Of a DNA stretch of 64,000 nucleotides, positions 54,250-61,836 are shown piece by piece. The stretch comes from Deltaproteobacteria bacterium (GTDB taxonomy: Bacteria; Myxococcota; Myxococcia; Myxococcales; SZAS-1). The first letter of the stretch is position 1; the number at the start of each line of letters is the position of its first letter. The stretch lies in NCBI GenBank assembly GCA_018266075.1, contig JAFEBB010000018.1, forward strand, positions 55,536-119,535, in the 5' to 3' direction. A program made the translations under genes and the position numbers. Under the pieces are notes generated by a model that saw nothing but the letters and a program-made list of their open reading frames with translations, did no database searches and was not told the origin of the DNA.

Positions 54250-55605
54250 ATGTCTGTCGCTCGTACCTCGCTGGGACTCCTCACGGTGGCTTCATGGCTC
54301 GCGCTCGCGCCGCGCGCCGAGGCGGTGCCGAGCTTCGCCCGGCAAACCGGCTTCTCGTGCGCGCAGTGCCACACCCAGTTCCCCGAGCTGACGGCGTTCG
54401 GGCGCGCCTTCAAGGCCTCGGGCTACACGATGACGATGGCCAAGACCGTGAGCGACAAGCGGGATGAGCGCACGGTGCTCGAGTTCCTGGAGGCCGCGCC
54501 GGTTTCGGCGATGGTGCAGGCCTCGACGACGACCATCGCCCAGCAGGAGCCGGGTGCCGCCGGGCCGACCTACAAGACCGACGCGGTCCTGCCGCAGCAG
54601 CTGAGCGTTTTCTACGCGGGAAAGCTCGCGCCTGAGGTGGGCGCTTTCATCCAGCTCACCTACGACGGCGTCGAAGACCACTTCGGCATGGACAACACCG
54701 ACATCCGCTGGGCCCACACCACGACGGTGGGCGACAAGGGCCTCGTCTATGGCCTCTCGCTGAACAACAACCCCACCGTCACCGACCTGTACCACGGCGT
54801 CCCGGCGTGGAGTTGGCCGTTCGCCGCCTCGGGCGTCGCGCCCACGCCGACCGCGGCCCCGCTCATCGCCGGCGGGCTGGCGCAGAGCGTGGCGGGCCTC
54901 AACGGCTACGCGCAGTGGAACGGGATGGTCTACCTCGAGGGCGGCGTGTACCGCTCGGCGCCGCTCGGCGTGGCGCGGCCGCTGGGCATCGACACGAGCG
55001 CGACCGGCGTCATCTCGGGCGTGGCCCCGTACTGGCGGCTCGCGGTGGAGAAGGACTTCGACCAGAGCTCGATCGAGGTGGGCACCTACGGCCTCGAGGC
55101 CCGGCTCTTCCCTGGCGGTGAGCTGCCCCTCGCCGGGCCCACCGATGGCTACGTCGACATCGCCTTCGACGCGCAGTACCAGTACGTCGGCCCTGACCAC
55201 ATCTTCACGGCCAACGCGTACTTCATCCACGAGTCGCAGAACCTGCTCGCGACGGCCGCCACCGGCGGCTCCGAGAACGTGAACGACTCGCTCAACGCGC
55301 TCAACGTCTCGGCGGGCTACATCTACCACCGGCTCATTGGCGTCCGGGCGGGCTACCAGTCGGTGCTGGGCACCAACGACGTGGGCCTCTACGCGCCCGC
55401 GCCCGTGAGCGGCAGCAACAACGGCGCGCCCAACAGCACCGACTTCATCGGCGAGCTCGACTTCACGCCCTGGCTGAACACGAAGTTCAGCCTCCAGTAC
55501 ACGACCTACTTCTCCTTCAACGGCGCGAGCACGAACTACGACGGCTCCGGCCGCGACGCCTCCGCCAACAACACGCTCTACGCGCTGGCCTGGATCGCCT
55601 TCTAG
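54250..55605 (+). CDS. Cyc2-like fused outer-membrane cytochrome-porin
   Basis: The protein has 451 residues from the ATG at 54250. A signal peptide ends RAEA. Directly after it is AVPSFARQTGFSCAQCH (haem Cys37, Cys40, His41), which matches the AxPxFARQTGxxCxxCH N-terminus of Cyc2, the fused cytochrome-porin of iron-oxidising bacteria. The remaining 400 residues show alternating hydrophobic strands, loops rich in Gly/Asn/Thr and a terminal aromatic residue (LAWIAF), as expected for an outer-membrane beta-barrel of about 16 strands. The architecture supports electron transfer through the outer membrane. Activity with Fe(II) cannot be inferred from sequence alone. Confidence 0.78.
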   Translation: MSVARTSLGLLTVASWLALAPRAEAVPSFARQTGFSCAQCHTQFPELTAFGRAFKASGYTMTMAKTVSDKRDERTVLEFLEAAPVSAMVQASTTTIAQQEPGAAGPTYKTDAVLPQQLSVFYAGKLAPEVGAFIQLTYDGVEDHFGMDNTDIRWAHTTTVGDKGLVYGLSLNNNPTVTDLYHGVPAWSWPFAASGVAPTPTAAPLIAGGLAQSVAGLNGYAQWNGMVYLEGGVYRSAPLGVARPLGIDTSATGVISGVAPYWRLAVEKDFDQSSIEVGTYGLEARLFPGGELPLAGPTDGYVDIAFDAQYQYVGPDHIFTANAYFIHESQNLLATAATGGSENVNDSLNALNVSAGYIYHRLIGVRAGYQSVLGTNDVGLYAPAPVSGSNNGAPNSTDFIGELDFTPWLNTKFSLQYTTYFSFNGASTNYDGSGRDASANNTLYALAWIAF

Positions 55606-55633
55606 CCAGGAACCAGGAACCAGGAACCAGGAA
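55606..55633. repeat. Four tandem copies of a 7-base unit
   Basis: The unit CCAGGAA occurs four times in succession directly after the Cyc2-like stop codon. It may be slippage-prone. No function is evident. Confidence 0.6.
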
Positions 55634-55653
55634 CTCGATCATCAGAAACAACT

Positions 55654-55706
55654 CGGCCCGGGTCTCGAGGCATCACCGCCTCGAAGTCCGGGCCGTCCCG
55701 CTTTTC
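55654..55706 (+). terminator. Terminator of the cytochrome operon
   Basis: A long inverted repeat (CGGCCCGG ... CTCGAGGC against GCCTCGA ... CCGGGCCG) is followed by TCCCGCTTTTCT. It lies about 50 bases after the Cyc2-like gene. Confidence 0.75.
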
Positions 55707-55922
55707 TACTCCCCGACCGCCCTCGTGCCCTGCTGAGCGAGCCGCGATGCCGGCGGCCGGGTGGTCGACGTGCCGCCATCGCTCCCGCGAAGGTCGACCT
55801 GTCGTTGCCGCGCCGGAATCCCGTCCGGTGCGAGCGAGAGAATGGTCACCCGCGCGTGTGACGGGAGCGTGGCGTGCGCAGGCCGGTTGCGTGAACTCTT
55901 CGGGCATTCGATGCTCGCGGGC

Positions 55923-56339
55923 ATGCGAACCCTCGTCCTCCTGGCGCTGGCGCTCACGGGCTGCGCGACCATGGGTAGCAGCAACCGCTCGAACCTGGTC
56001 GGCCCGCCCAAGGTCGATCGGTGCGCGATGCAGCCGGCGAACGCGAAGAAGTCGTGCGCGGAGGCCATGGACGTGGCGCTGCGGCAGGTGAAGAAGCTGA
56101 TGGTCGACGACCAGGTCTGCATCGACGGTGAGCACGAGCTCGCCGACGACTCGCGCGCGTGTCAGGTGCGCGCGTTCGTGGAGGGCGCGGCGCCGAACGC
56201 GGTGCAGCTCGAGATCCGCAGCGCGCCGCCGGACTCCAAGTACGTCATCGACTCGAGCTGGTGGTACGACGAGCGCGCGCTCGCCGAGGTGCAGCTCCGC
56301 GCCCTCGGCTACACGCTCCCCGACGACGCCAAGCCCTGA
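55923..56339 (+). CDS. Small lipoprotein of unknown function
   Basis: The protein has 138 residues from the ATG at 55923; an ATG four codons earlier (55911) is an alternative. The lipobox is LALTGC. Two or three more Cys (RCAMQPANAKKSCAEAMDVAL; RACQVRAF) suggest disulfides. No domain is recognised. It converges with the MFS gene and overlaps its end by 31 bases. Confidence 0.65.
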   Translation: MRTLVLLALALTGCATMGSSNRSNLVGPPKVDRCAMQPANAKKSCAEAMDVALRQVKKLMVDDQVCIDGEHELADDSRACQVRAFVEGAAPNAVQLEIRSAPPDSKYVIDSSWWYDERALAEVQLRALGYTLPDDAKP

Positions 56340-57523
56340 GCCGCGCGCGTCCGCTCGCGCAGCCACATGGGGATGAGCGCGACCGCGGCCAAGGCTGAGA
56401 GCACGAGAAAGATCGTGAAGAGCGCGTCCCAGCCGTAGCGCCGCGAGACCCACGCCGTCAGCGCGCCCTGCAGCACCGCGCCCACCGAGCCCAGGCCGTT
56501 GATGAAGCCGGCCGCCGTCGACGCCGCCTCGGCGCCGCCCAGGTCCTGCGCCGCGGCCGCCGAGATGATCGAGTCCGGGCCGAAGAGGCACGCGCCCACC
56601 AGCGCCAGGGCCAGAAAATTGGGCCAAGCGCCGAGGTGACCCACCTTCACGTAGATCCCGAAGGCAAAAGCGAGCGCCACGCAGCCGCCGATGCCCGCGC
56701 CGGCACGTTTTCCGCGCAATAAGCCGTCGGAGAGGAAGCCCACCGACACCGCACCCACCGTTCCGCCGAGCTCGAAAGCCAGGCTCTGCCACGACGCGTG
56801 CTCCTGGCCATAGTGCAGCGCCCGCTCCAGGTAGAACGGCAGCCAGAAGAGCAAGCTGTAACGAATCAGCTTCAAGCAGAAGTAGCCCAGCCCGAGCGAC
56901 CAGAGCGCGGGCATCATCAAGAGCTCGCGCTGCACGGCCGATCGCCTGGCCGGCGCCGGTGCGTCGCGCTCGGGCAGGAACAGCAGCACCGCTGCGCCCA
57001 CCGCGGCCACGGCGATCGCCGGGATCCAGAACGCGCTCCGCCAACCGTTCACGCGCACCAGCCAACCCGCAAGCCCACCGGCGAGCACGCCGCCCACCTG
57101 GTAGCAGGTGCTCCACAGGCCCATCACGCGGCCGCGCTCGGCCGGCTCGAGCCACGGCGTGAGCGCCTTCACGTTGCCCGGCCAGCCCGACGCCTGGAAG
57201 AAGCCGTTGAGCGCGAAGAGCACTGCGATGAACCAGAAGCCGGGCGCGCCAGCGCAGGCCGCGCAGAGCGTCGCGGCGGTGATCATCCCCACCCCGACGA
57301 GTCGCCGCGGGCCGAGCCAATCGCCCAGGAAGCCCATGGTGAACTGGCCGATGGCGTAGGCCGCGAGGTAGCCGGTGTCGATGAGGCCGAGCGCGTCGGT
57401 GCCGAGATGGAAGACGTCCTGGAGCGCGGTCTTGCTCACGCTCACGTTCTTCCGGCACAGGTAGTAGCTCGCGTACGAGAGCCAGGTCAGGAGCAGCACC
57501 CGCGCGCGCGGCGAGAGCTTCAT
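56309..57523 (-). CDS. MFS transporter of the organophosphate:phosphate antiporter type
   Basis: The protein has 404 residues from the ATG at 57523 and about 12 membrane helices. The first motif (LLTWLSYASYYLCRKNVSVS) and FFQASGWPGNVKALTPW are typical of GlpT/UhpT-like (OPA) transporters. It probably exchanges an organic phosphate for phosphate. It overlaps the stop of the PPK2 gene by four bases, so polyphosphate use and organophosphate uptake may be linked. Confidence 0.88.
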   Translation of the reverse strand: MKLSPRARVLLLTWLSYASYYLCRKNVSVSKTALQDVFHLGTDALGLIDTGYLAAYAIGQFTMGFLGDWLGPRRLVGVGMITAATLCAACAGAPGFWFIAVLFALNGFFQASGWPGNVKALTPWLEPAERGRVMGLWSTCYQVGGVLAGGLAGWLVRVNGWRSAFWIPAIAVAAVGAAVLLFLPERDAPAPARRSAVQRELLMMPALWSLGLGYFCLKLIRYSLLFWLPFYLERALHYGQEHASWQSLAFELGGTVGAVSVGFLSDGLLRGKRAGAGIGGCVALAFAFGIYVKVGHLGAWPNFLALALVGACLFGPDSIISAAAAQDLGGAEAASTAAGFINGLGSVGAVLQGALTAWVSRRYGWDALFTIFLVLSALAAVALIPMWLRERTRAAQGLASSGSV

Positions 57524-59004
57524 CTGTCCAAGGCCCGCTCGAGCTGCCGGGTGAGCGTCTTCAGCACGTGCACGCGCGCGAACTGCTTGTCCGTCGCGGG
57601 GACGAGCGTCCAGGGTGCGATCTCCGTCGACGTGCGATCCACCATCTCCGCCGCGGCCTCCTGGTACGCCTCCCACTTGCGCCGGTTGCGCCAGTCGTCG
57701 GGCGTGATCTTGTAGCGCTTGTAGCTGATGGCCTCGCGCTCCTTGAAGCGCTCGAGCTGCACGTCCGGCGAGATCTGCAGCCAGAACTTGCTCACCACCG
57801 TGCCGTGGTCGTTGAGCTGGGCCTCGAAGTCGTTGATCTCGCCGTACGCGCGCGACCACGCCTCGGTCGAGGCGTAGCCCTCCACGCGCTCCACCAGCAC
57901 CCGGCCGTACCAGCTGCGATCGAAGAGCGTCACGTGGCCCACGCGCGGCAAGCGCCGCCAGAAGCGCCAGAGGTACGGCTGCGCGCGCTCTTCTTCGGTC
58001 GGCGCGGCCACCGGAACCACGCGGTACCAGCGCGCGTCGAGCGCCGAGATCACGCGCTCGATGGCGCCGCCCTTCCCCGCCGCGTCCACGCCTTCGAACG
58101 CGACCACCAGCGCGCGATCCTGGAAGCGCTTGTCGCGCACCAGCCGATTGAGCTTGCCCTGGTACTTCTCGAGCAGCTCCGGGTAGCGCTTGCTGTCGAG
58201 CTCCTTGTCGAGGTCGAGGGCGCTGAGCGCATTCACGCCATCCACCGCGGTGGACGTGCGCGGCTGCCGCTTGGACTTGGGCTTGGGGCGATCACCCTTC
58301 AGCCGCCGGCGCATGGCCTCGAGCAGCTCGCGGCCCACGGTGAGGTTGCGGTAGCGCTCGTCCGCGCCGTCGATGACGATCCACGGCGCCTCGCCCGTCG
58401 ACGTCCGACGCAGCGTCTCCTCGCTCACCTCGCGGTAGCGGTCGTAGTGCGCGTGCTTCTGCCAGTCCACCTTCGTCACGCGCCAGCGGGTGAGCTTGTC
58501 GTCCTGCAGCGCCTCGAAGCGCTTGCGCTGCGCCTTCTTCGAGAGGTGCAGCCAGAACTTGAGCAGCAGCGCCCCGTCGGCCGTGAGCAGCCGCTCGAAG
58601 CGCTCGATGCGCTCCAGCTCCTCCACGTAGTCCCTGCGGGGCTTGTTCTTGTGCACGCGATCTTCGATGGGACGCGTGTACCAGCTGCCGAAGAAGATGC
58701 CCGTCTCTCCCTTGGGCGGCAGGTTGCGCCAGAAGCGCCAGAAGTGCGGCCGCTCGCGCTCTTCATCCGTCGGCGCGTCGAGGGCCACCACGCGCACGTG
58801 GTGCGGATCCATCCAGGTGTGCAGCAGGTTCACCAGCTCGCCCTTGCCCGCGCCCTCCACGCCGCCCACGACCACGATCACCGGGAAGCGCGCGTGCTGG
58901 AGCACGTCGAACTGCGCGTCGAGGAGCGCCGAGCGCAGCCTGGGCGCCTCCTTCTCGTATCGGGATTTCTTGACCTGATGATCGAGCTCTGCCGATTCGA
59001 ACAT
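57520..59004 (-). CDS. Two-domain PPK2 (polyphosphate:AMP phosphotransferase type)
   Basis: The protein has 494 residues from the ATG at 59004. Two PPK2 modules are in tandem. The first P-loop is VVGGVEGAGKGELVNLLH and the second is FEGVDAAGKGGAIERVISAL. Lid motifs LFDRSWYGRVLVERVEGY and RPIEDRVHKNKP are seen. Two-domain PPK2 proteins (class II, Pap) phosphorylate AMP to ADP with polyphosphate; only one domain is normally catalytic. Here the first Walker A has Val-Glu-Gly-Ala-Gly-Lys-Gly and the second Val-Asp-Ala-Ala-Gly-Lys-Gly, so the second is the likelier active one. Confidence 0.9.
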   Translation of the reverse strand: MFESAELDHQVKKSRYEKEAPRLRSALLDAQFDVLQHARFPVIVVVGGVEGAGKGELVNLLHTWMDPHHVRVVALDAPTDEERERPHFWRFWRNLPPKGETGIFFGSWYTRPIEDRVHKNKPRRDYVEELERIERFERLLTADGALLLKFWLHLSKKAQRKRFEALQDDKLTRWRVTKVDWQKHAHYDRYREVSEETLRRTSTGEAPWIVIDGADERYRNLTVGRELLEAMRRRLKGDRPKPKSKRQPRTSTAVDGVNALSALDLDKELDSKRYPELLEKYQGKLNRLVRDKRFQDRALVVAFEGVDAAGKGGAIERVISALDARWYRVVPVAAPTEEERAQPYLWRFWRRLPRVGHVTLFDRSWYGRVLVERVEGYASTEAWSRAYGEINDFEAQLNDHGTVVSKFWLQISPDVQLERFKEREAISYKRYKITPDDWRNRRKWEAYQEAAAEMVDRTSTEIAPWTLVPATDKQFARVHVLKTLTRQLERALDR

Positions 59005-59130
59005 GTGTTGTCCCTCGCCGGAGGACCGTACCAAGAAACTTTGTTTCACGAATCGCTGCACACGTGCGGGCCATGTCGCGTTGAGGGAGCGAACCCGCTC
59101 GGCGATGCCGGGCCAACAAAGGGAAACACA

Positions 59131-60102
59131 ATGGGCTTTTTGATGCTGGCCATCGCCGTTATCGCCGTGATCTACGCCTTCGTGATGAAGAGCAAGGGCA
59201 ACCGCATCCTGGCGGCGCCGTTCCACAAGACGGGCGAGGCCAAGGTCTCCAACGCGGATCCGAAGGGCATGATCAGCGTGGAGGGCAAGGTGCACGCCGA
59301 GCAGCCGCTGCTCTCGCCCTGCACCGGCACGGCCTGCCTCGCCTACGAGGTGGAGATCTTCCGCGACTACGAGAAGGAGAGCGTGGGCTCGGACGGCAAG
59401 ACCTCGACCAGCAAGGGCTCGGACAAGGTCGAGACCATGAAGATGGGCTCGGTGTTCTCGGTGGACGACGGCTCCGGCCTGGTGAAGGTGGACATCACCG
59501 AGGGCGCCGACGCCGAGGAGAAGAAGACCTTCGAGGACAAGGTGAAGCTCGGCTTCACCGTCCCGGGCGAGCTGAACTTCGGCAACCTGCGCGTGGTCAC
59601 CCCGCGGCTGCCCCGCGACTCGCGCACCCTGGCCTTCCGCGCGGTCGAGAAGATCGTGCCCGTCGAGGAGAAGTTCTTCGTCCTCGGCAAGATCAACGAG
59701 GGCGGCGCCATCGCCAAGCCGAAGTGGCGCTCGATGATGCTCTCCGCCAAGGGCCGCGACGGCCTGCTCGCCCACACCGCCAAGCACGCCAAGATCGGCT
59801 TCATCACCGCCGCGGCGCTCGCGGTGGTCTCGGCCCCGGTGATCGCGTTCGTGGACCTGAAGCCCTCGGACAAGACCGTCGAGGCGCCCGCCGCGGCCCT
59901 CGAGCAGAAGGCCCCCGCCGCCGCGGATGACAAGGCCGCCGACGCCGCGCCCGCCGCCGACGAGAAGACCGCCGAGGCCGACGCCAAGCCGGAGCTCCAG
60001 GTTCCTCCGACCAACGCCGCCATCAAGACCAACAAGAAGAACCGCGTGGCCAGCGCCAAGGGCCACAAGGGCGGCTCGCCGCGCAACGCGAAGCACTACT
60101 AA
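59131..60102 (+). CDS. Membrane protein with GIDE/BAM-like domain
   Basis: The protein has 323 residues. The N-terminal membrane helix (MGFLMLAIAVIAVIYAFVM) is followed by a domain of about 165 residues with ISVEGKVHAEQPLLSPCTGT and ACLAYEVEIFRDYEKE, like the GIDE domain of MULAN-type E3 ligases and their bacterial relatives. A second helix (about residues 228-250; IGFITAAALAVVSAPVIAF) leads to an Ala/Lys/Asp-rich tail. There is no RING domain, so it is not an E3 itself. It is divergent from the PPK2 gene and has a strong terminator downstream. Confidence 0.72.
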   Translation: MGFLMLAIAVIAVIYAFVMKSKGNRILAAPFHKTGEAKVSNADPKGMISVEGKVHAEQPLLSPCTGTACLAYEVEIFRDYEKESVGSDGKTSTSKGSDKVETMKMGSVFSVDDGSGLVKVDITEGADAEEKKTFEDKVKLGFTVPGELNFGNLRVVTPRLPRDSRTLAFRAVEKIVPVEEKFFVLGKINEGGAIAKPKWRSMMLSAKGRDGLLAHTAKHAKIGFITAAALAVVSAPVIAFVDLKPSDKTVEAPAAALEQKAPAAADDKAADAAPAADEKTAEADAKPELQVPPTNAAIKTNKKNRVASAKGHKGGSPRNAKHY

Positions 60103-60124
60103 GCCGCTTCGCTGATGCGAACGA

Positions 60125-60156
60125 AGCCCCTCGGCCCGAGCCGGGGGGCTTTTTCG
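60125..60156 (+). terminator. Rho-independent terminator of the GIDE-like gene
   Basis: Ten-base arms AGCCCCTCGG and CCGGGGGGCT enclose the loop CCCGAG and are followed by TTTTCGTTTG. Confidence 0.85.
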
Positions 60157-60192
60157 TTTGTGGGAACGCGCGCGGCGTTCGAGCATGTCGTG

Positions 60193-61836
60193 ATGGCGCG
60201 GCGCGACGTGTACCTCTGCAAGCCCGAGCGCACCGAGGCGCTGCGCGACGAGCTCTCGCGACGATTTCCCGATGCGGCGCTAAAGCGCGTGGATGGGCGC
60301 GTCGACGTGACGGATGGTGCGCCGAACGGCGTCGCGGTCGCGTTCGCGTCGCAAGTGCTGCCGGATGTGCAACCGATCCAGGGTGATTCGATCAACGCGC
60401 TCGCTTCCGCTGCTGGCGAAGCGCTCGCGAAGGCGCTCGATGCTCATTCGGGTCCCTGGCGACTGCACGCATTCGGGCTCGGCGAGGCATCTCACGGTCG
60501 CGCCAAGCTCGTGGCGAAGGCGCTCGACGAGTGGCTCTCGAAGAAGCGGCGCGCGCTGCGCCGCACGCGAAATGCAGATGTCGAAGGCGCGTGGCAGCCC
60601 GACGAAGCCCTGGTGCAGCTCGCGCTCGAGAGCCACACGCACGCGCTCATCTCCGTCGCCTTGCCGGTCGAGCGACAACGATTGCGACACGCGCTCTCGA
60701 CCTTCATTGCGGGCCGCTGCGCCGTCGCGCGCGACAAGAAGCCGCCCTCGCGCGCCTACCAGAAGCTGCTCGAGGCCGAGAAGCGGCTGCACCGGCCCAT
60801 CGGTGCAAATGAATCGCTCGTGGATCTCGGCGCGAGCCCCGGCGGCTGGAGCTACGTGGCCCTCGAGCGCGGCGCGCGCGTGACCGCGATCGATCGCAGC
60901 CCGCTCCGCGACGACCTGATGCGGAACAAGAAGCTCACGTTCGTGAAGGCCGACGCGTTCGCGTGGAAGCCGCGCGAGCGCGTGGACTGGCTGGTCTGTG
61001 ATCTCATCGCGTTTCCGGAGCGGACGCTGGAGCTCGTCGAGGATTGGCTGGGCGAGCGCCGCTGCCGGCGCTTCGTGGTGACCATGAAGTTCCGCGGCAC
61101 CGAGGACTACGCCCGCGTGGATGCGCTCGCGGACTTGCTGCACAAGCACGCGAGCGACTTCCAGCTCCGCGCGCTCGACGCGAACAAGAACGAGGTCACC
61201 GCGCTGGGCACCGTCGCGCCGGACGCGCCGCGCGCCATCCTCTTCGACCTCGACGGCGTGCTCGTGAAGAGCTGGGAGGCGTGGTTCAAGGTCGTGGAGG
61301 AGGCCGGCGTGCACTTCCGCGGCCGCGCCGTCACGCGCGAAGAGTTCGCGCCGACGTTTGGTCAGGGCACGACCGCCGATGTGAAAGCTTTTGGTTTCAA
61401 TCTCACGTCTGCGCAGCTCGACGCGTTCTACGCGGAGCACTTCGGCAAGTACGCGGCGCACGTGTGGGTGAATCCGGAGGCTGCGCCGCTGCTGAAGTCG
61501 CTACGCGCGCGCGGGCTTAAGCTCGCCGTCGTGACCAACACCATGACGCCGCTCGCCCACGAGATCCTGCGCGCGGGGGAGCTGGACGCGCTCTTCGACT
61601 TCGTGGCCTGCGCCGACCGGGTGCCGCACGCGAAGCCCGCGCCGGATCTGGTGCTGCACGCCTGCGAGAAGCTCGGCGTGGCGACGAAGGACGCGTGGAT
61701 GATTGGCGACTCGCGGTTCGACCGCGGCGCGGCGAATGCGGCGGGCGTGCGGTTCGTGGGGCTCGAGCTCGATGGGGATTCCCGGGTCGAATCGCTTTCC
61801 GAGTTGGGTGAGAATATCGCCCAGCTCGCGCCATGA
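60193..61836 (+). CDS. RlmM-like 2'-O-methyltransferase fused to a HAD phosphatase
   Basis: The protein has 547 residues from the ATG at 60193. Residues about 1-335 are an RlmM/FtsJ-type methyltransferase: an N-terminal THUMP-like part, the catalytic Lys in PSRAYQKLLEAE (residue 191), the SAM motif LVDLGASPGGWSYVALERGA, VDWLVCDLIAFPERT and VVTMKFRG, giving the K-D-K pattern of ribose 2'-O-methyltransferases. Residues about 345-547 are a HAD hydrolase of the phosphoglycolate-phosphatase type: Asp352/Asp354 in ILFDLDGVLVKS, VVTNTM, Lys in HAKPAPDLV and MIGDSRFDRGAANAAG. The fusion is unusual. It overlaps the next gene (ATGA). Confidence 0.88.
   Translation: MARRDVYLCKPERTEALRDELSRRFPDAALKRVDGRVDVTDGAPNGVAVAFASQVLPDVQPIQGDSINALASAAGEALAKALDAHSGPWRLHAFGLGEASHGRAKLVAKALDEWLSKKRRALRRTRNADVEGAWQPDEALVQLALESHTHALISVALPVERQRLRHALSTFIAGRCAVARDKKPPSRAYQKLLEAEKRLHRPIGANESLVDLGASPGGWSYVALERGARVTAIDRSPLRDDLMRNKKLTFVKADAFAWKPRERVDWLVCDLIAFPERTLELVEDWLGERRCRRFVVTMKFRGTEDYARVDALADLLHKHASDFQLRALDANKNEVTALGTVAPDAPRAILFDLDGVLVKSWEAWFKVVEEAGVHFRGRAVTREEFAPTFGQGTTADVKAFGFNLTSAQLDAFYAEHFGKYAAHVWVNPEAAPLLKSLRARGLKLAVVTNTMTPLAHEILRAGELDALFDFVACADRVPHAKPAPDLVLHACEKLGVATKDAWMIGDSRFDRGAANAAGVRFVGLELDGDSRVESLSELGENIAQLAP

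Noticed and set aside
55606..55633. Regulatory site or IS scar in the CCAGGAA repeats
   Set aside because: The units are short, directly after a stop codon, and have no inverted ends. Slippage is the simplest explanation.
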